Source of the DNA: SB21 sp964535295
GTDB taxonomy: Bacteria; CLD3; SB21
DNA length: 5,737 nt
NCBI GenBank assembly: GCA_964535295.1
Contig: CAZHUW010000213.1
Span: 1-5,737 of the forward strand
Direction of reading: 5' to 3'
In this document: in pieces, positions 1 to 5,737 of the stretch
Layout of the letters: the number at the start of each line of letters is the position of its first letter
How positions within the stretch are numbered: the first letter of the stretch is position 1
Position numbers and translations under genes: made by a program
The notes under the pieces: model-generated
The model's database searches: none
Seen by the model: the letters and a program-made list of their open reading frames with translations, nothing else
Told to the model about the DNA's origin: nothing

Positions 1-41
1 TTTTGATTTGACGATAGAGAGATTGTGGGCGTCGCTCGCCA

Positions 42-105
42 GTAGCTCGCTCACGATTTGAGTATGTTCTTAATTAACTATAATTTTCCTCGCGTAGCGA
101 GCTAC
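42..105. repeat. 10-bp inverted repeat flanking the candidate promoter of the first gene
   Basis: GTAGCTCGCT at 42-51 and its exact reverse complement AGCGAGCTAC at 96-105 are separated by 44 bases. The spacer is AT-rich in its middle and holds a perfect TATAAT. The arms could form a long-loop stem or two half-sites for a DNA-binding protein, but they could also be a dispersed chromosomal repeat. The symmetry is seen directly; any function is inferred. Confidence 0.5.
58..84 (+). promoter_or_regulatory. Candidate sigma70-like promoter for the gene at 175
   Basis: A perfect -10 hexamer TATAAT lies at 79-84. The best upstream partner is TTGAGT at 58-63, with a short 15-nt spacer, or TTTGAG at 57-62 with 16 nt. 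Transcription would begin near 91 and leave a leader of about 84 bases. The -10 is good and the -35 weak, so this is a moderate call. Confidence 0.35.
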
Positions 106-116
106 CGCGGGTAGCC
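101..116 (+). other. Small GC-rich hairpin in the leader of the first gene
   Basis: GCTACC at 102-107 and GGTAGC at 110-115 can form a 6-bp stem over a very short loop, GC-rich and inside the predicted 5' leader. Its left arm overlaps the right arm (96-105) of the larger inverted repeat, so the two structures exclude each other. No T-tract follows, so it is not a terminator. Confidence 0.35.
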
Positions 117-174
117 GCCGAGCGTTATTTGATAAAGCGCCGAATATTGTTCCAAACTAAAACAAGGAGGAAGT

Positions 175-780
175 ATGAAAATGAAATCTTTGCTTATCGC
201 GGGCTTTACGGCTTTGATCCTCATTGTCGTCGGTTTCACTTTTCTCGTTGATCAATCTACATTGCCAGAAAATTGGATGGCCGCTGGAAGTAAACCAAAA
301 GATTACGATATGGGAAAAGACTCGAAAATCGTCCATTCCGGATCAAACAGCGCATTCATCCGTTCCAATCAACCATCTATCCAGGGTTTTGGAACTATGA
401 TGCAGACATTTAAAGCTGATATGTATTTTGGAAAACGTGTTCGTATGACCGGGTTCATCAAAACAGAAGATGTCAAGACATGGTCGTCCATGTGGATGAG
501 AGTGGATGACAAGGCAAACCCAACCCAATCATTAGCGTTTGACAATATGGCCAATCGTCCCATTAAAGGAACGACCGATTGGACAAAATATGAAATTGTA
601 TTAGACGTACCGGCAAATGCAAGCAATATTGCTTTTGGTTTTTTGCTGGACGGTACCGGTAAGATCTGGTTTGATGATATCAAATTTGAAGTTGTTGATC
701 AGAGTGTTCCGACTACGGATTCGAAGAATCCGGCCAATCATCTAGCAACATCTCCAATGAATTTAGATTTTGAAAAATAG
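175..780 (+). CDS. Membrane-anchored protein with a conserved extracytoplasmic beta-rich domain, function unknown
   Basis: This 201-residue protein starts with a lysine-containing tip (MKMK) and one hydrophobic segment at about residues 5-24, which is either an uncleaved anchor or a signal peptide without a lipobox. Residues about 31-175 form a beta-strand-rich domain with the look of a jelly-roll or carbohydrate-binding sandwich: GFGTMMQ near 71-77, GKRVRMTGFIKTEDV at 86-100, WMRVDD at 107-112, FDNMANRPIKGTTDW at 122-136 and IWFDDIKFEV at 164-173. The C-terminal tail ends in NLDFE. From memory, this block recurs in many bacterial hypothetical proteins, some annotated as transcriptional regulators because the domain can follow a helix-turn-helix module. 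No such module is present here, so a regulator label would be wrong. The start at 175 has AAGGAGG at 164-170, a 4-nt gap; the ATG at 181, 10 nt away, is the alternative. Two stops in tandem (TAGTAA) end it. Presence of a gene is certain, role unknown. Confidence 0.9.
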   Translation: MKMKSLLIAGFTALILIVVGFTFLVDQSTLPENWMAAGSKPKDYDMGKDSKIVHSGSNSAFIRSNQPSIQGFGTMMQTFKADMYFGKRVRMTGFIKTEDVKTWSSMWMRVDDKANPTQSLAFDNMANRPIKGTTDWTKYEIVLDVPANASNIAFGFLLDGTGKIWFDDIKFEVVDQSVPTTDSKNPANHLATSPMNLDFEK

Positions 781-811
781 TAACACTGCCGTCCGAGTTC
801 ACGTGCTTATT

Positions 812-828
812 TAGGAATTGTAGGAATT
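812..828. repeat. Short tandem direct repeat between the first two genes
   Basis: TAGGAATT occurs at 812-819 and again at 821-828, a 9-base period, about 45 bases before the MOSC gene. A weak promoter-like pair, TTGTAG at 818-823 and TACATT at 841-846 with a 17-nt spacer, overlaps it. Two copies this short may be chance; a binding site is possible but unsupported. Confidence 0.3.
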
Positions 829-871
829 CAGCTTATCTCGTACATTCACTCTAACGGAAGAGAATGGCCAT

Positions 872-1663
872 ATGACAACTGTTGGATCGATAGAAAGCTT
901 GTGGCGTTATCCCGTCAAAAGTATGGGCGGCGAACTTCGAAAAAGTGTTTTTCTCGGGTTCGCAGGAATCTATGGCGACCGATGTTTCGCTTTTAAGAAT
1001 TCAGCCGCACGTAAAGGGAGTCCTTATTTAACGGCCTCAACGCAATCACAAATGCTGCGTTACTTTCCTCAATTTCGTTATCCCGAACGGGCAGCTGAAC
1101 CGCAAAATTTGGCCGAAGCCATGAGCATTGAACCCGGCCTAACCTATGCAAATGGGGACAGCGGCGACCTGATAGTGGATGTGACAACTCCTTCAGGCTC
1201 CGTTGTTTCAATTGATGATCCAAGGCTTGCCCAAATGCTCAAAGACGGACTTGGCGAACAGAACCAACTCACGCTGGTGCGATCGGATCGTGCATTAACC
1301 GACTGCCGTCCGGTTTCACTGATAAGTTTGCAAACGATCAGGCAGTGCGAAGCGGAAATGGAGATCCCGCTTGATAAACGGCGCTTTCGGGCAAATATAT
1401 ACGTTGACCTTTTGTCAAGCCATGGTTTTGCCGAAGATAAATTCGTCGGGTGTAAGCTCCGCATCGGTCCCCGCGCGGTGGTTGCGGTTCTCGAACGTGA
1501 TCTGCGCTGCAAAATGATTTCACTCGATCCCGACACCGGTGAACACAACCCTGATGTACTGCGAAAACTTGCCAACACGCACGATACTTTTGCCGGAGTC
1601 TACTGCGCGGTCATCGTCGAAGGAAGCATATCAGACGGTGATTCAATTCAATTATTGGATTAG
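872..1663 (+). CDS. MOSC domain-containing protein (MOSC N-terminal beta-barrel plus MOSC)
   Basis: The 263-residue length is normal for stand-alone bacterial MOSC proteins. The N-terminal beta-barrel domain is shown by LWRYPVKSMGGE at 10-21 and GDRCFA at 35-40. The MOSC domain, about residues 120-262, is shown by RRFRANIYVD at 170-179, FAEDKFVGCKLRIG at 186-199, LRCKMISLDPDTGE at 211-224 and the closing GVYCAVIVEGSISDGDSIQLLD region. Cys213 in RCKMISLD is in the position of the conserved MOSC cysteine. MOSC domains are the fold of the molybdenum-cofactor sulfurase C-terminus, YiiM and the mARC reductases, and are taken to bind Moco or carry sulfur; the substrate of this branch is not known. 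No signal peptide or membrane segment is seen, so it is probably cytoplasmic. GGAAGAGA at 856-863 is a weak ribosome site. The ATG at 864 reaches TGA after three codons, so 872 is the start. No molybdenum-cofactor or molybdoenzyme gene lies nearby. Confidence 0.93.
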   Translation: MTTVGSIESLWRYPVKSMGGELRKSVFLGFAGIYGDRCFAFKNSAARKGSPYLTASTQSQMLRYFPQFRYPERAAEPQNLAEAMSIEPGLTYANGDSGDLIVDVTTPSGSVVSIDDPRLAQMLKDGLGEQNQLTLVRSDRALTDCRPVSLISLQTIRQCEAEMEIPLDKRRFRANIYVDLLSSHGFAEDKFVGCKLRIGPRAVVAVLERDLRCKMISLDPDTGEHNPDVLRKLANTHDTFAGVYCAVIVEGSISDGDSIQLLD

Positions 1664-1726
1664 TCAATATCTGTGTCTCTAATCACGGAATATACAGTAC
1701 GGTTTTGACAAAGTTGTTTTTATAAT

Positions 1727-2215
1727 ATGCCATTAACCAATTTTGAACGCCTGATACAATTGGCAGAAGAAGTTTTTGCTGTCAAAAATGACCCTGATCA
1801 GCTTGACGTTGATCAACTCGTTATCGACCGCTTACGAAGGATTCATCCCGCAACCGTTTCGGAATTTAATGAAGGAAGCGGGCCTGTGGCCTGGGTTTTA
1901 ATGATACCGACCACGCGCGCGCTAATGGATGAATTCCTAAATGGGCGGATTTCGGAAAAGGAACTTTTTGAACGTACGCCTTTGGATGCAAAGTATGAGG
2001 CTTTATACCTTTGTTCAGCTCTGGTACTTAACGAATACCGCAGACAGGGCATCGCAAAACACCTCATGCTGAATGCGATAGAAGAGATACGTAAGGATCA
2101 TCCTTTGCAGTCATTGTTCGTTTGGGCATTTACCGAAGAGGGTGATCGGGGTTCAGAAAGAATATCCCAACTGACTTCGCTGCCCTTGTACAAACGCCAA
2201 CCTAAACAGGAATAG
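1727..2215 (+). CDS. GNAT-family N-acetyltransferase-like protein
   Basis: This 162-residue soluble protein has the core of the GNAT fold in its C-terminal half. A beta strand with YLCSALVLNEYRRQGIAKHL at about 94-113 contains the acetyl-CoA pyrophosphate-binding motif A (R/Q-x-x-G-x-A/G, here RRQGIA at 105-110). A helix, MLNAIEEIRKDH, and a strand, SLFVWAF at 129-135, follow. The tail LPLYKRQ at 152-158 resembles the aromatic end of the fold. The first 55 residues are helical and not recognisable. The acceptor substrate cannot be read from sequence. The start has no visible Shine-Dalgarno site: TATAAT sits directly before the ATG, and upstream in-frame sequence stays open only to a TGA at 1706, with no other start codon. 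The next internal Met is residue 59. It follows the MOSC gene by 63 bases in the same direction, so cotranscription is plausible. Weak agreement outside motif A leaves some doubt about catalytic activity. Confidence 0.8.
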   Translation: MPLTNFERLIQLAEEVFAVKNDPDQLDVDQLVIDRLRRIHPATVSEFNEGSGPVAWVLMIPTTRALMDEFLNGRISEKELFERTPLDAKYEALYLCSALVLNEYRRQGIAKHLMLNAIEEIRKDHPLQSLFVWAFTEEGDRGSERISQLTSLPLYKRQPKQE

Positions 2216-2241
2216 AGCACATCCTTCCCTGTCTTATTCTT

Positions 2242-2270
2242 TTGATTTTGTCATCCCCGCTCTCTAAATT
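2242..2270 (+). promoter_or_regulatory. Candidate promoter for the FISUMP lipoprotein gene
   Basis: TTGATT at 2242-2247 and TAAATT at 2265-2270 are spaced by 17 nt, each matching four of six sigma70 consensus positions. Transcription would begin near 2277 and leave a leader of about 65 bases before the GTG start. AT-rich intergenic DNA gives such matches by chance fairly often. Confidence 0.28.
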
Positions 2271-2342
2271 CACCATTATTTTGCAGGAAAATATTTCAAA
2301 GCGGAATCCCTGCTGCATCAAAAATACAAAAGGAGATGTTTT

Positions 2343-2951
2343 GTGAGTGAATCAATTTTGTTTTCTACAAAAATCGGATTACACGGAAGGCCGATTACTT
2401 CGGCGGTTCAAAGCCTGATATTAGCCCTTGTAACTTTTACAGCGCTATCGTGCGGCGGAAATTTTACCGATCCACGGGATGGCAAAACCTACAAGACCGT
2501 AAAAATAGGCGATCAGGTATGGATGGCAGAAAATCTGAATTACGACGCAGGTGACAGCAGCTATTGTTATAAAGATGACAATAGTAACTGTGAAAAATAC
2601 GGCCGGCTATACACATGGAACGCAGCCGTTAAAGCGGCACCTCCGGGATGGCACCTGCCCAGTAAAGAAGAATGGGAAACGTTGATCAAATCATTCGGGA
2701 ATATAGACTCGGTGGCTTATGCCGAAATGATTCAAGGCGGAGGTTCCGGTTTCAATGCGTTGACTGCCATAGGATCGCGGGATGAGTCGGGCGCCTACCT
2801 CAGCGTCGGTACCGGCGCCTATTTCTGGTCCTCCACAACGGACGGCGATAAGGACGCCTGGTACTGTGTCATCAGTAAGTTCCGTAAAAAGGTTCATGTG
2901 GTCAGCCGCCGAATGACCGATGGGTTCCCGGTTCGCTGCATAAAAGACTAG
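2343..2951 (+). CDS. FISUMP-domain lipoprotein (Fibrobacter succinogenes major paralogous domain)
   Basis: This 202-residue protein has a hydrophobic segment at about 23-36 ending in TALSC, which meets the permissive lipobox rule and makes Cys37 the likely lipidated residue. The n-region of about 22 residues is long for a lipoprotein signal. The mature part is one FISUMP domain at about 41-200: the opening FTDPRDGKTYKTVKIGDQVW (41-60), MAENLNY at 61-67, YGRLYTWNAA at 86-95, PPGWHLPSKEEW at 100-111, FWSSTTD at 161-167, AWYCV at 172-176 and the closing GFPVRCIKD at 194-202. This family is abundant as surface lipoproteins in Fibrobacter and Bacteroidetes; its molecular function is not established. 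Cys75, Cys83, Cys175 and Cys199 could form disulfides outside the cytoplasm. The GTG start is set by AGGAG at 2331-2335, seven bases upstream; the ATG at 2336 is out of frame and stops after four codons. A strong terminator follows the stop codon by 24 bases, so this is the last gene of its transcript. Confidence 0.92.
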   Translation: MSESILFSTKIGLHGRPITSAVQSLILALVTFTALSCGGNFTDPRDGKTYKTVKIGDQVWMAENLNYDAGDSSYCYKDDNSNCEKYGRLYTWNAAVKAAPPGWHLPSKEEWETLIKSFGNIDSVAYAEMIQGGGSGFNALTAIGSRDESGAYLSVGTGAYFWSSTTDGDKDAWYCVISKFRKKVHVVSRRMTDGFPVRCIKD

Positions 2952-2975
2952 ATTCAGGTCGAATTCAATTGCTTC

Positions 2976-3007
2976 CCCGGGGCTCCTAAGACCCCGGGCT
3001 TTTTTTT
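2976..3007 (+). terminator. Rho-independent terminator after the FISUMP gene
   Basis: CCCGGGG at 2976-2982 pairs perfectly with CCCCGGG at 2992-2998 over a 9-base loop. After one C, a run of eight T residues follows at 3000-3007. An all-G/C stem next to a T-tract is the textbook form. The left flank is not A-rich, so it is directed to the + strand only. Confidence 0.92.
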
Positions 3008-3044
3008 AATAAAAGGCTTGTTCAGCGCTTGGTTACTAATATAA

Positions 3045-3503
3045 ATGATTATGGACAAATCCCTGCCCCATATAAAAAAAACCGGTAACATCTATTTCTG
3101 GAAATATAAGACCGACGGCTGGCTTGGGAGCGAATGGCATATTACTGCAGATAACGACGGCGGTGAATATTTGATCCGGCTCCTAGATCATATGGAACAT
3201 TCAGAATTTACGTGTCAACCGGTCATTCCCCTCTCGCCGGTCACACAGGATATCCTCCGCATCCCCGATTATGATTCGCCCTATAAGAACATGACGGAAC
3301 TTCACCTGATATATCAGCCCTTCGCACCCAATTATTACGACTGGCATATTGCCGACAACAAGACAACGGTCGAGATCTTTTTCGGGAAAGCGATGCTTGC
3401 GGAATGGCGCAGGGCTGTGATGAACATCCTAAAGAGAAAAGAGAATTATCCGATCGGGCTCGATGAAGATCATACGGTTTTCTTTTGGTGTCTGCCGCTC
3501 TGA
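3045..3503 (+). CDS. Conserved-looking small soluble protein of unknown function
   Basis: This 152-residue protein has no signal peptide or membrane segment. It is rich in aromatic residues, with clusters IYFWKYKTDGWLGSEWHI at 16-33, YYDWHI at 97-102 and VFFWCL at 145-150. The pattern is a beta-rich start, an acidic-aliphatic helix (EYLIRLLDHM at 41-50), a middle with PLSPVTQDILRIP at 62-74, a strand TTVEIFFG at 107-114 and a helix MLAEWRRAVMNILKRKE at 117-133. The W-H-I-T-A-D element followed by a helix recalls small uncharacterised proteins found singly in diverse bacteria, but I cannot name a family. No Shine-Dalgarno site precedes ATG 3045 or the in-frame ATG at 3051, so either start is possible and the first two residues are uncertain. 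It lies 37 bases after a terminator and before an apparent promoter, so it looks monocistronic. Length and protein-like composition support a real gene. Confidence 0.75.
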   Translation: MIMDKSLPHIKKTGNIYFWKYKTDGWLGSEWHITADNDGGEYLIRLLDHMEHSEFTCQPVIPLSPVTQDILRIPDYDSPYKNMTELHLIYQPFAPNYYDWHIADNKTTVEIFFGKAMLAEWRRAVMNILKRKENYPIGLDEDHTVFFWCLPL

Positions 3504-3530
3504 ACCGAGCTCTGTGTAAAAGATCGGTTC
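3502..3530 (+). terminator. Weak hairpin at the stop codon of the 3045 gene
   Basis: GAACCGA at 3502-3508, overlapping the TGA stop at 3501-3503, pairs perfectly with TCGGTTC at 3524-3530 over a 15-base loop. What follows is CCTCCTATTTCT rather than a run of T, so it is a poor intrinsic terminator. It may instead protect the 3' end of the message. The pairing is seen; the role is inferred. Confidence 0.3.
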
Positions 3531-3590
3531 CCTCCTATTTCTAATGATCCTTCTTCGAGTTCTAATCCTTCACGGTGAACTTTTCAGTGA

Positions 3591-3619
3591 TTGCGCAACA
3601 CCGTATTATTTGCTATATT
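3591..3619 (+). promoter_or_regulatory. Sigma70-like extended -10 promoter for the large gene at 3705
   Basis: TTGCGC at 3591-3596 and TATATT at 3614-3619 have the ideal 17-nt spacer, and TG at 3611-3612 gives an extended -10 (TGC-TATATT). Transcription would start near 3626, about 79 bases before the ATG. This is the best promoter match in the window. It uses the general bacterial consensus, not the Bacteroidetes TAnnTTTG type. Confidence 0.55.
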
Positions 3620-3637
3620 ATTCACAAGATAAGCGCA

Positions 3638-3658
3638 ACTGATCGTTTCAGGATCAGT
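3638..3658. promoter_or_regulatory. Perfect inverted repeat, possible operator or leader hairpin
   Basis: ACTGATC at 3638-3644 and GATCAGT at 3652-3658 are exact reverse complements around a 7-base centre. The element lies about 12 bases downstream of the predicted transcription start, where a repressor could block elongation or an RNA hairpin could form in the leader. No T-tract follows. Each arm contains a GATC site. Confidence 0.4.
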
Positions 3659-3704
3659 AAACTATTCAGCATTCTCCGGCAGCCAACGACGGGCAGGAAC
3701 GAGC

Positions 3705-5737
3705 ATGGGCCTGCAGCAGAAAACAGATCTTGCTTTTCCAGCGAAGTCTGATGAAATCGGCATCGATGACATCCTCCGCGCGATAAGCGAACAGTTTGAT
3801 ATCATCATGGGGAATGAGGCCCGTGTAGCGGCCTCCTGCGCTGAATTGAAACGCCGCCTTCCCGCACCGCTGACCGTATCCGCTCTGCAAAAAATTTCTT
3901 CATTGTTGCCATTACTGACCAAACGTAGCGGCCCGCTTGCACATCCCGTATTTAATTTTCTAGCCGAGAACATACCTGCTTCGCCAGATCCCTGGCAGTT
4001 GATCAAAGGTTTGCTTGCCGTCTTGGATAATACTCTTGCGCGAAACGCGCTGGAATTGACCGCCAGGCTTTCCGATGAAGGTTCTCTGGCCATAACACAC
4101 GAAGTTATTTCCGTCTTGGCTGAACAGGCCGACGCACCGGGAAAACCTCTAAATGATCCTGCCAATATTCTCCTGATCGGTGAGATCGTCCGGCGAATGA
4201 GAACGGACAGCCCCGATCCGGTCATATCACTTTTCATCAATGCCCGGGGTCCCGTTCGCCGACTCGCCGCGCGCATTCTGGATAGTTCCGGCGAACTCGT
4301 TTCCGTCAAACTAATAGAGAATATCTTAGGCTGTGAAGCAAGTCTTTTTCTTTCACCGTATCTCGCCTATACACGGGCGACACATTCCGATCTGCTTTCT
4401 CTGCTGCCTTTACCGGGGGAACCTCCGCCTTCTTTACCGCTCTTGCGTGAAGCGCATGACATCCTGGGAGAAACTCTTTTGCGGCAGATCATTTCTGATC
4501 TGGGCTGGCCTCGGGTGAATTTAGGCTTGTCCGTACGGCAGTATATCCGCGCATCCATCGGCGACTCCATACCCCTGATGCTGTATCCGGCCGAAGCTGC
4601 GCTGTTCGCCTATTGCGGCGAGTCGCGCCTCACATCAGACGTATTTGTTATTGTTGCGCACGGAACCGCTCCCATCGAAGCGGGAGCGGATACCGGCTCC
4701 GTTGATCCGGCAACAAAATTCCGTCAGTATAATCTGGCCCACGCCGAATTACTCGCGGATTTCCTCGCCGTCGCGCCGCTGACGATTGAAAAGGTACGCG
4801 TGATCGTTGAGAGAATGGACAGGATCGTGAGAGATTTCGTCGACCTGTTCACCGAGTTTTCGGAGGAATGCATTGTATTGCCCGATGTGTATGCCAATCT
4901 GAAAAATAATATTCTCAAGGCAGCAGACATTCATGCGGATCATGGCCCTCTTTCTGCGGAATTGACCCGCCTCGTCATGATGTTCGAAGACCCTCGCTCG
5001 GTAAGCGAAGCCCAAACTCTTCATGGCTTGAAACGCTACCTCCATCAAAAAGGTCTCCAACTGGGTTTTAGGCTCGTTTTACGGAGCCGCTCGACCAATC
5101 GAACCGTTGATATTCTGCTCGCTTCCGGCGGGAAGTTGTTATCCAATTTTTTCAAAGGTATCCGCTATACCGACTTTGAACCGGAAAGCGAAGCGGGGTT
5201 GCCTGAAACGCATATACCTTATCCTATTTCGGTGGTCGCGGAGGGATTCATCCGTCAATTGCTTTACGGACAGGAGAATTTCCCCCGCGTGGATATTTTT
5301 TGCTACGGCAACGAAGTGCATTATTATCTTTCATTCCGAAATCATCCGGCATTCCTGCGCATAAACTACGCTCCGCCCCTTCAAGGCGGCATGATCGATC
5401 TGGAATATTTCGGCGTCAGTAAATATGAACTGTCGGTTCATCCAAACCTTGCTCTCGATGCGCTCAAACGGTTCTTCGATTATCTCGAATTCGACATTCA
5501 GATAGAGAACACGCGCGTCCATGCGCGATATGATAAAGAACATGCTCATGATCTCGAAAGTTTATGTCATAAAGTGGAAGGCGTTTTCCGGCTCGCTCCA
5601 TACCTGCTTGAGATCGACTGGACCATCGGTTCACTGGAACTGGATGCCGATGCGCGGAAAAAAGTTGCAGACGCATGGGCTGCGGCATTTGCGCATTGGG
5701 GGATATTGCCTCTGCATCATATTCTTACGGCCGACCG
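3705..5737 (+). CDS. Large cytoplasmic protein, N-terminal 677 residues only, family not identified
   Basis: The frame stays open for 677 codons and leaves the window at the right edge, so the C-terminus is missing. The start is supported by AGGA at 3695-3698, six bases before the ATG. The frame is open upstream only to a TAA at 3630-3632, with no ATG, GTG or TTG start between. There is no signal peptide or membrane segment. Residues about 20-300 are mainly helical, with a HEAT-like stretch near 150-215 (LLIGEIVRRM, PVRRLAARILDSS) and a proline-rich linker at 235-245. Residues 345-445 look like further long helices. Residues about 450-610 are mixed alpha/beta: LGFRLVLRSRST at 453-464, VAEGFIRQLLYG at 511-522, VDIFCYGNEVHYYLSFR at 529-545 and ENTRVHARYDKE at 601-612. 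The part from 440 onward vaguely recalls the long non-catalytic front of proteins that end in a PEP/pyruvate-binding (dikinase-type) domain. That is memory only and no such domain is visible here. Existence as a gene is near certain; function is open. Confidence 0.88.
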   Translation, partial: MGLQQKTDLAFPAKSDEIGIDDILRAISEQFDIIMGNEARVAASCAELKRRLPAPLTVSALQKISSLLPLLTKRSGPLAHPVFNFLAENIPASPDPWQLIKGLLAVLDNTLARNALELTARLSDEGSLAITHEVISVLAEQADAPGKPLNDPANILLIGEIVRRMRTDSPDPVISLFINARGPVRRLAARILDSSGELVSVKLIENILGCEASLFLSPYLAYTRATHSDLLSLLPLPGEPPPSLPLLREAHDILGETLLRQIISDLGWPRVNLGLSVRQYIRASIGDSIPLMLYPAEAALFAYCGESRLTSDVFVIVAHGTAPIEAGADTGSVDPATKFRQYNLAHAELLADFLAVAPLTIEKVRVIVERMDRIVRDFVDLFTEFSEECIVLPDVYANLKNNILKAADIHADHGPLSAELTRLVMMFEDPRSVSEAQTLHGLKRYLHQKGLQLGFRLVLRSRSTNRTVDILLASGGKLLSNFFKGIRYTDFEPESEAGLPETHIPYPISVVAEGFIRQLLYGQENFPRVDIFCYGNEVHYYLSFRNHPAFLRINYAPPLQGGMIDLEYFGVSKYELSVHPNLALDALKRFFDYLEFDIQIENTRVHARYDKEHAHDLESLCHKVEGVFRLAPYLLEIDWTIGSLELDADARKKVADAWAAAFAHWGILPLHHILTAD

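Noticed and set aside
369..683. 104-codon minus-strand frame opposite the first gene
   Set aside because: It is a shadow of the conserved beta-rich domain encoded on the + strand and has no ribosome site or motif of its own that I can see.
1144..1578. 144-codon minus-strand frame opposite the MOSC gene
   Set aside because: The + strand product has clear MOSC motifs across this stretch; the antisense product is serine- and arginine-rich with no family signal.
1705..1726. TTGACA and TATAAT as a promoter for the GNAT gene
   Set aside because: The 10-nt spacer is far below the 16-18 nt that sigma70-type holoenzyme needs, and the start site would fall inside the coding region.
2283..2315. GCAGG and CCTGC as a hairpin before the FISUMP gene
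   Set aside because: There are only five pairs over a long AT-rich loop with no T-tract, which is no better than chance.
3662..4309. 215-codon frame on the minus strand, plus a nested 74-codon frame
   Set aside because: It lies wholly inside the 677-codon + strand gene, has a serine/arginine-rich shadow composition and no recognisable motif. The + strand frame has a promoter and ribosome site.
4749..5060. Minus-strand frame of 103 codons and several 60-85 codon frames between 4333 and 5688
   Set aside because: All overlap the continuous + strand gene in other frames and are expected by chance in a GC-richer coding region.
1..5737. Base-composition change from left (about 38-45% GC in counted lines) to right (about 48-60%) as a sign of gene transfer
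   Set aside because: Lines within the large gene themselves vary from 48 to 60%, there are no mobile-element genes, tRNA or boundary repeats, and only a few lines were counted.

Overview
The window reads as an ordinary stretch of bacterial chromosome with six protein genes, all on the + strand. None is a recognisable mobile element, phage, CRISPR or RNA gene. The organism cannot be named. The FISUMP-type lipoprotein (2343-2951) points towards the Fibrobacter/Bacteroidetes/Chlorobi side of the tree or an uncultured relative, but that domain is spread too widely to be proof. Counted lines run from about 38-45% GC near the left end to about 48-60% in the large right-hand gene. Shine-Dalgarno sites are strong for some genes (AAGGAGG before 175, AGGAG before 2343, AGGA before 3705) and apparently absent for others (1727, 3045).

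Layout: (1) 1-174 is a non-coding leader with a TATAAT-containing candidate promoter, which sits between the arms of a 10-bp inverted repeat. (2) 175-780 encodes a membrane-anchored protein with an extracytoplasmic, probably beta-sandwich domain. (3) 872-1663 encodes a MOSC-domain protein (molybdenum-cofactor sulfurase family fold). It is followed after 63 bases by (4) 1727-2215, a GNAT-type acetyltransferase; the two may be cotranscribed. (5) 2343-2951 encodes a FISUMP-domain lipoprotein that ends at a clear rho-independent terminator (2976-3007). (6) 3045-3503 encodes a small soluble protein of unknown function. (7) 3504-3704 is intergenic, with a good sigma70-like promoter (TTGCGC, 17 nt, extended TGC-TATATT) and a perfect 7-bp inverted repeat. 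(8) 3705-5737 is the first 677 codons of a large cytoplasmic protein that runs off the right edge.

No shared pathway links these genes; the window looks like a set of small, mostly independent transcription units. Terminator and promoter positions suggest breaks at about 2976-3007 and 3504-3620. I do not see a convincing new multi-gene system. The item most worth following is the large unfinished gene at 3705, whose defining domain probably lies beyond the window. The two inverted-repeat/promoter arrangements at 42-115 and 3591-3658 come next.
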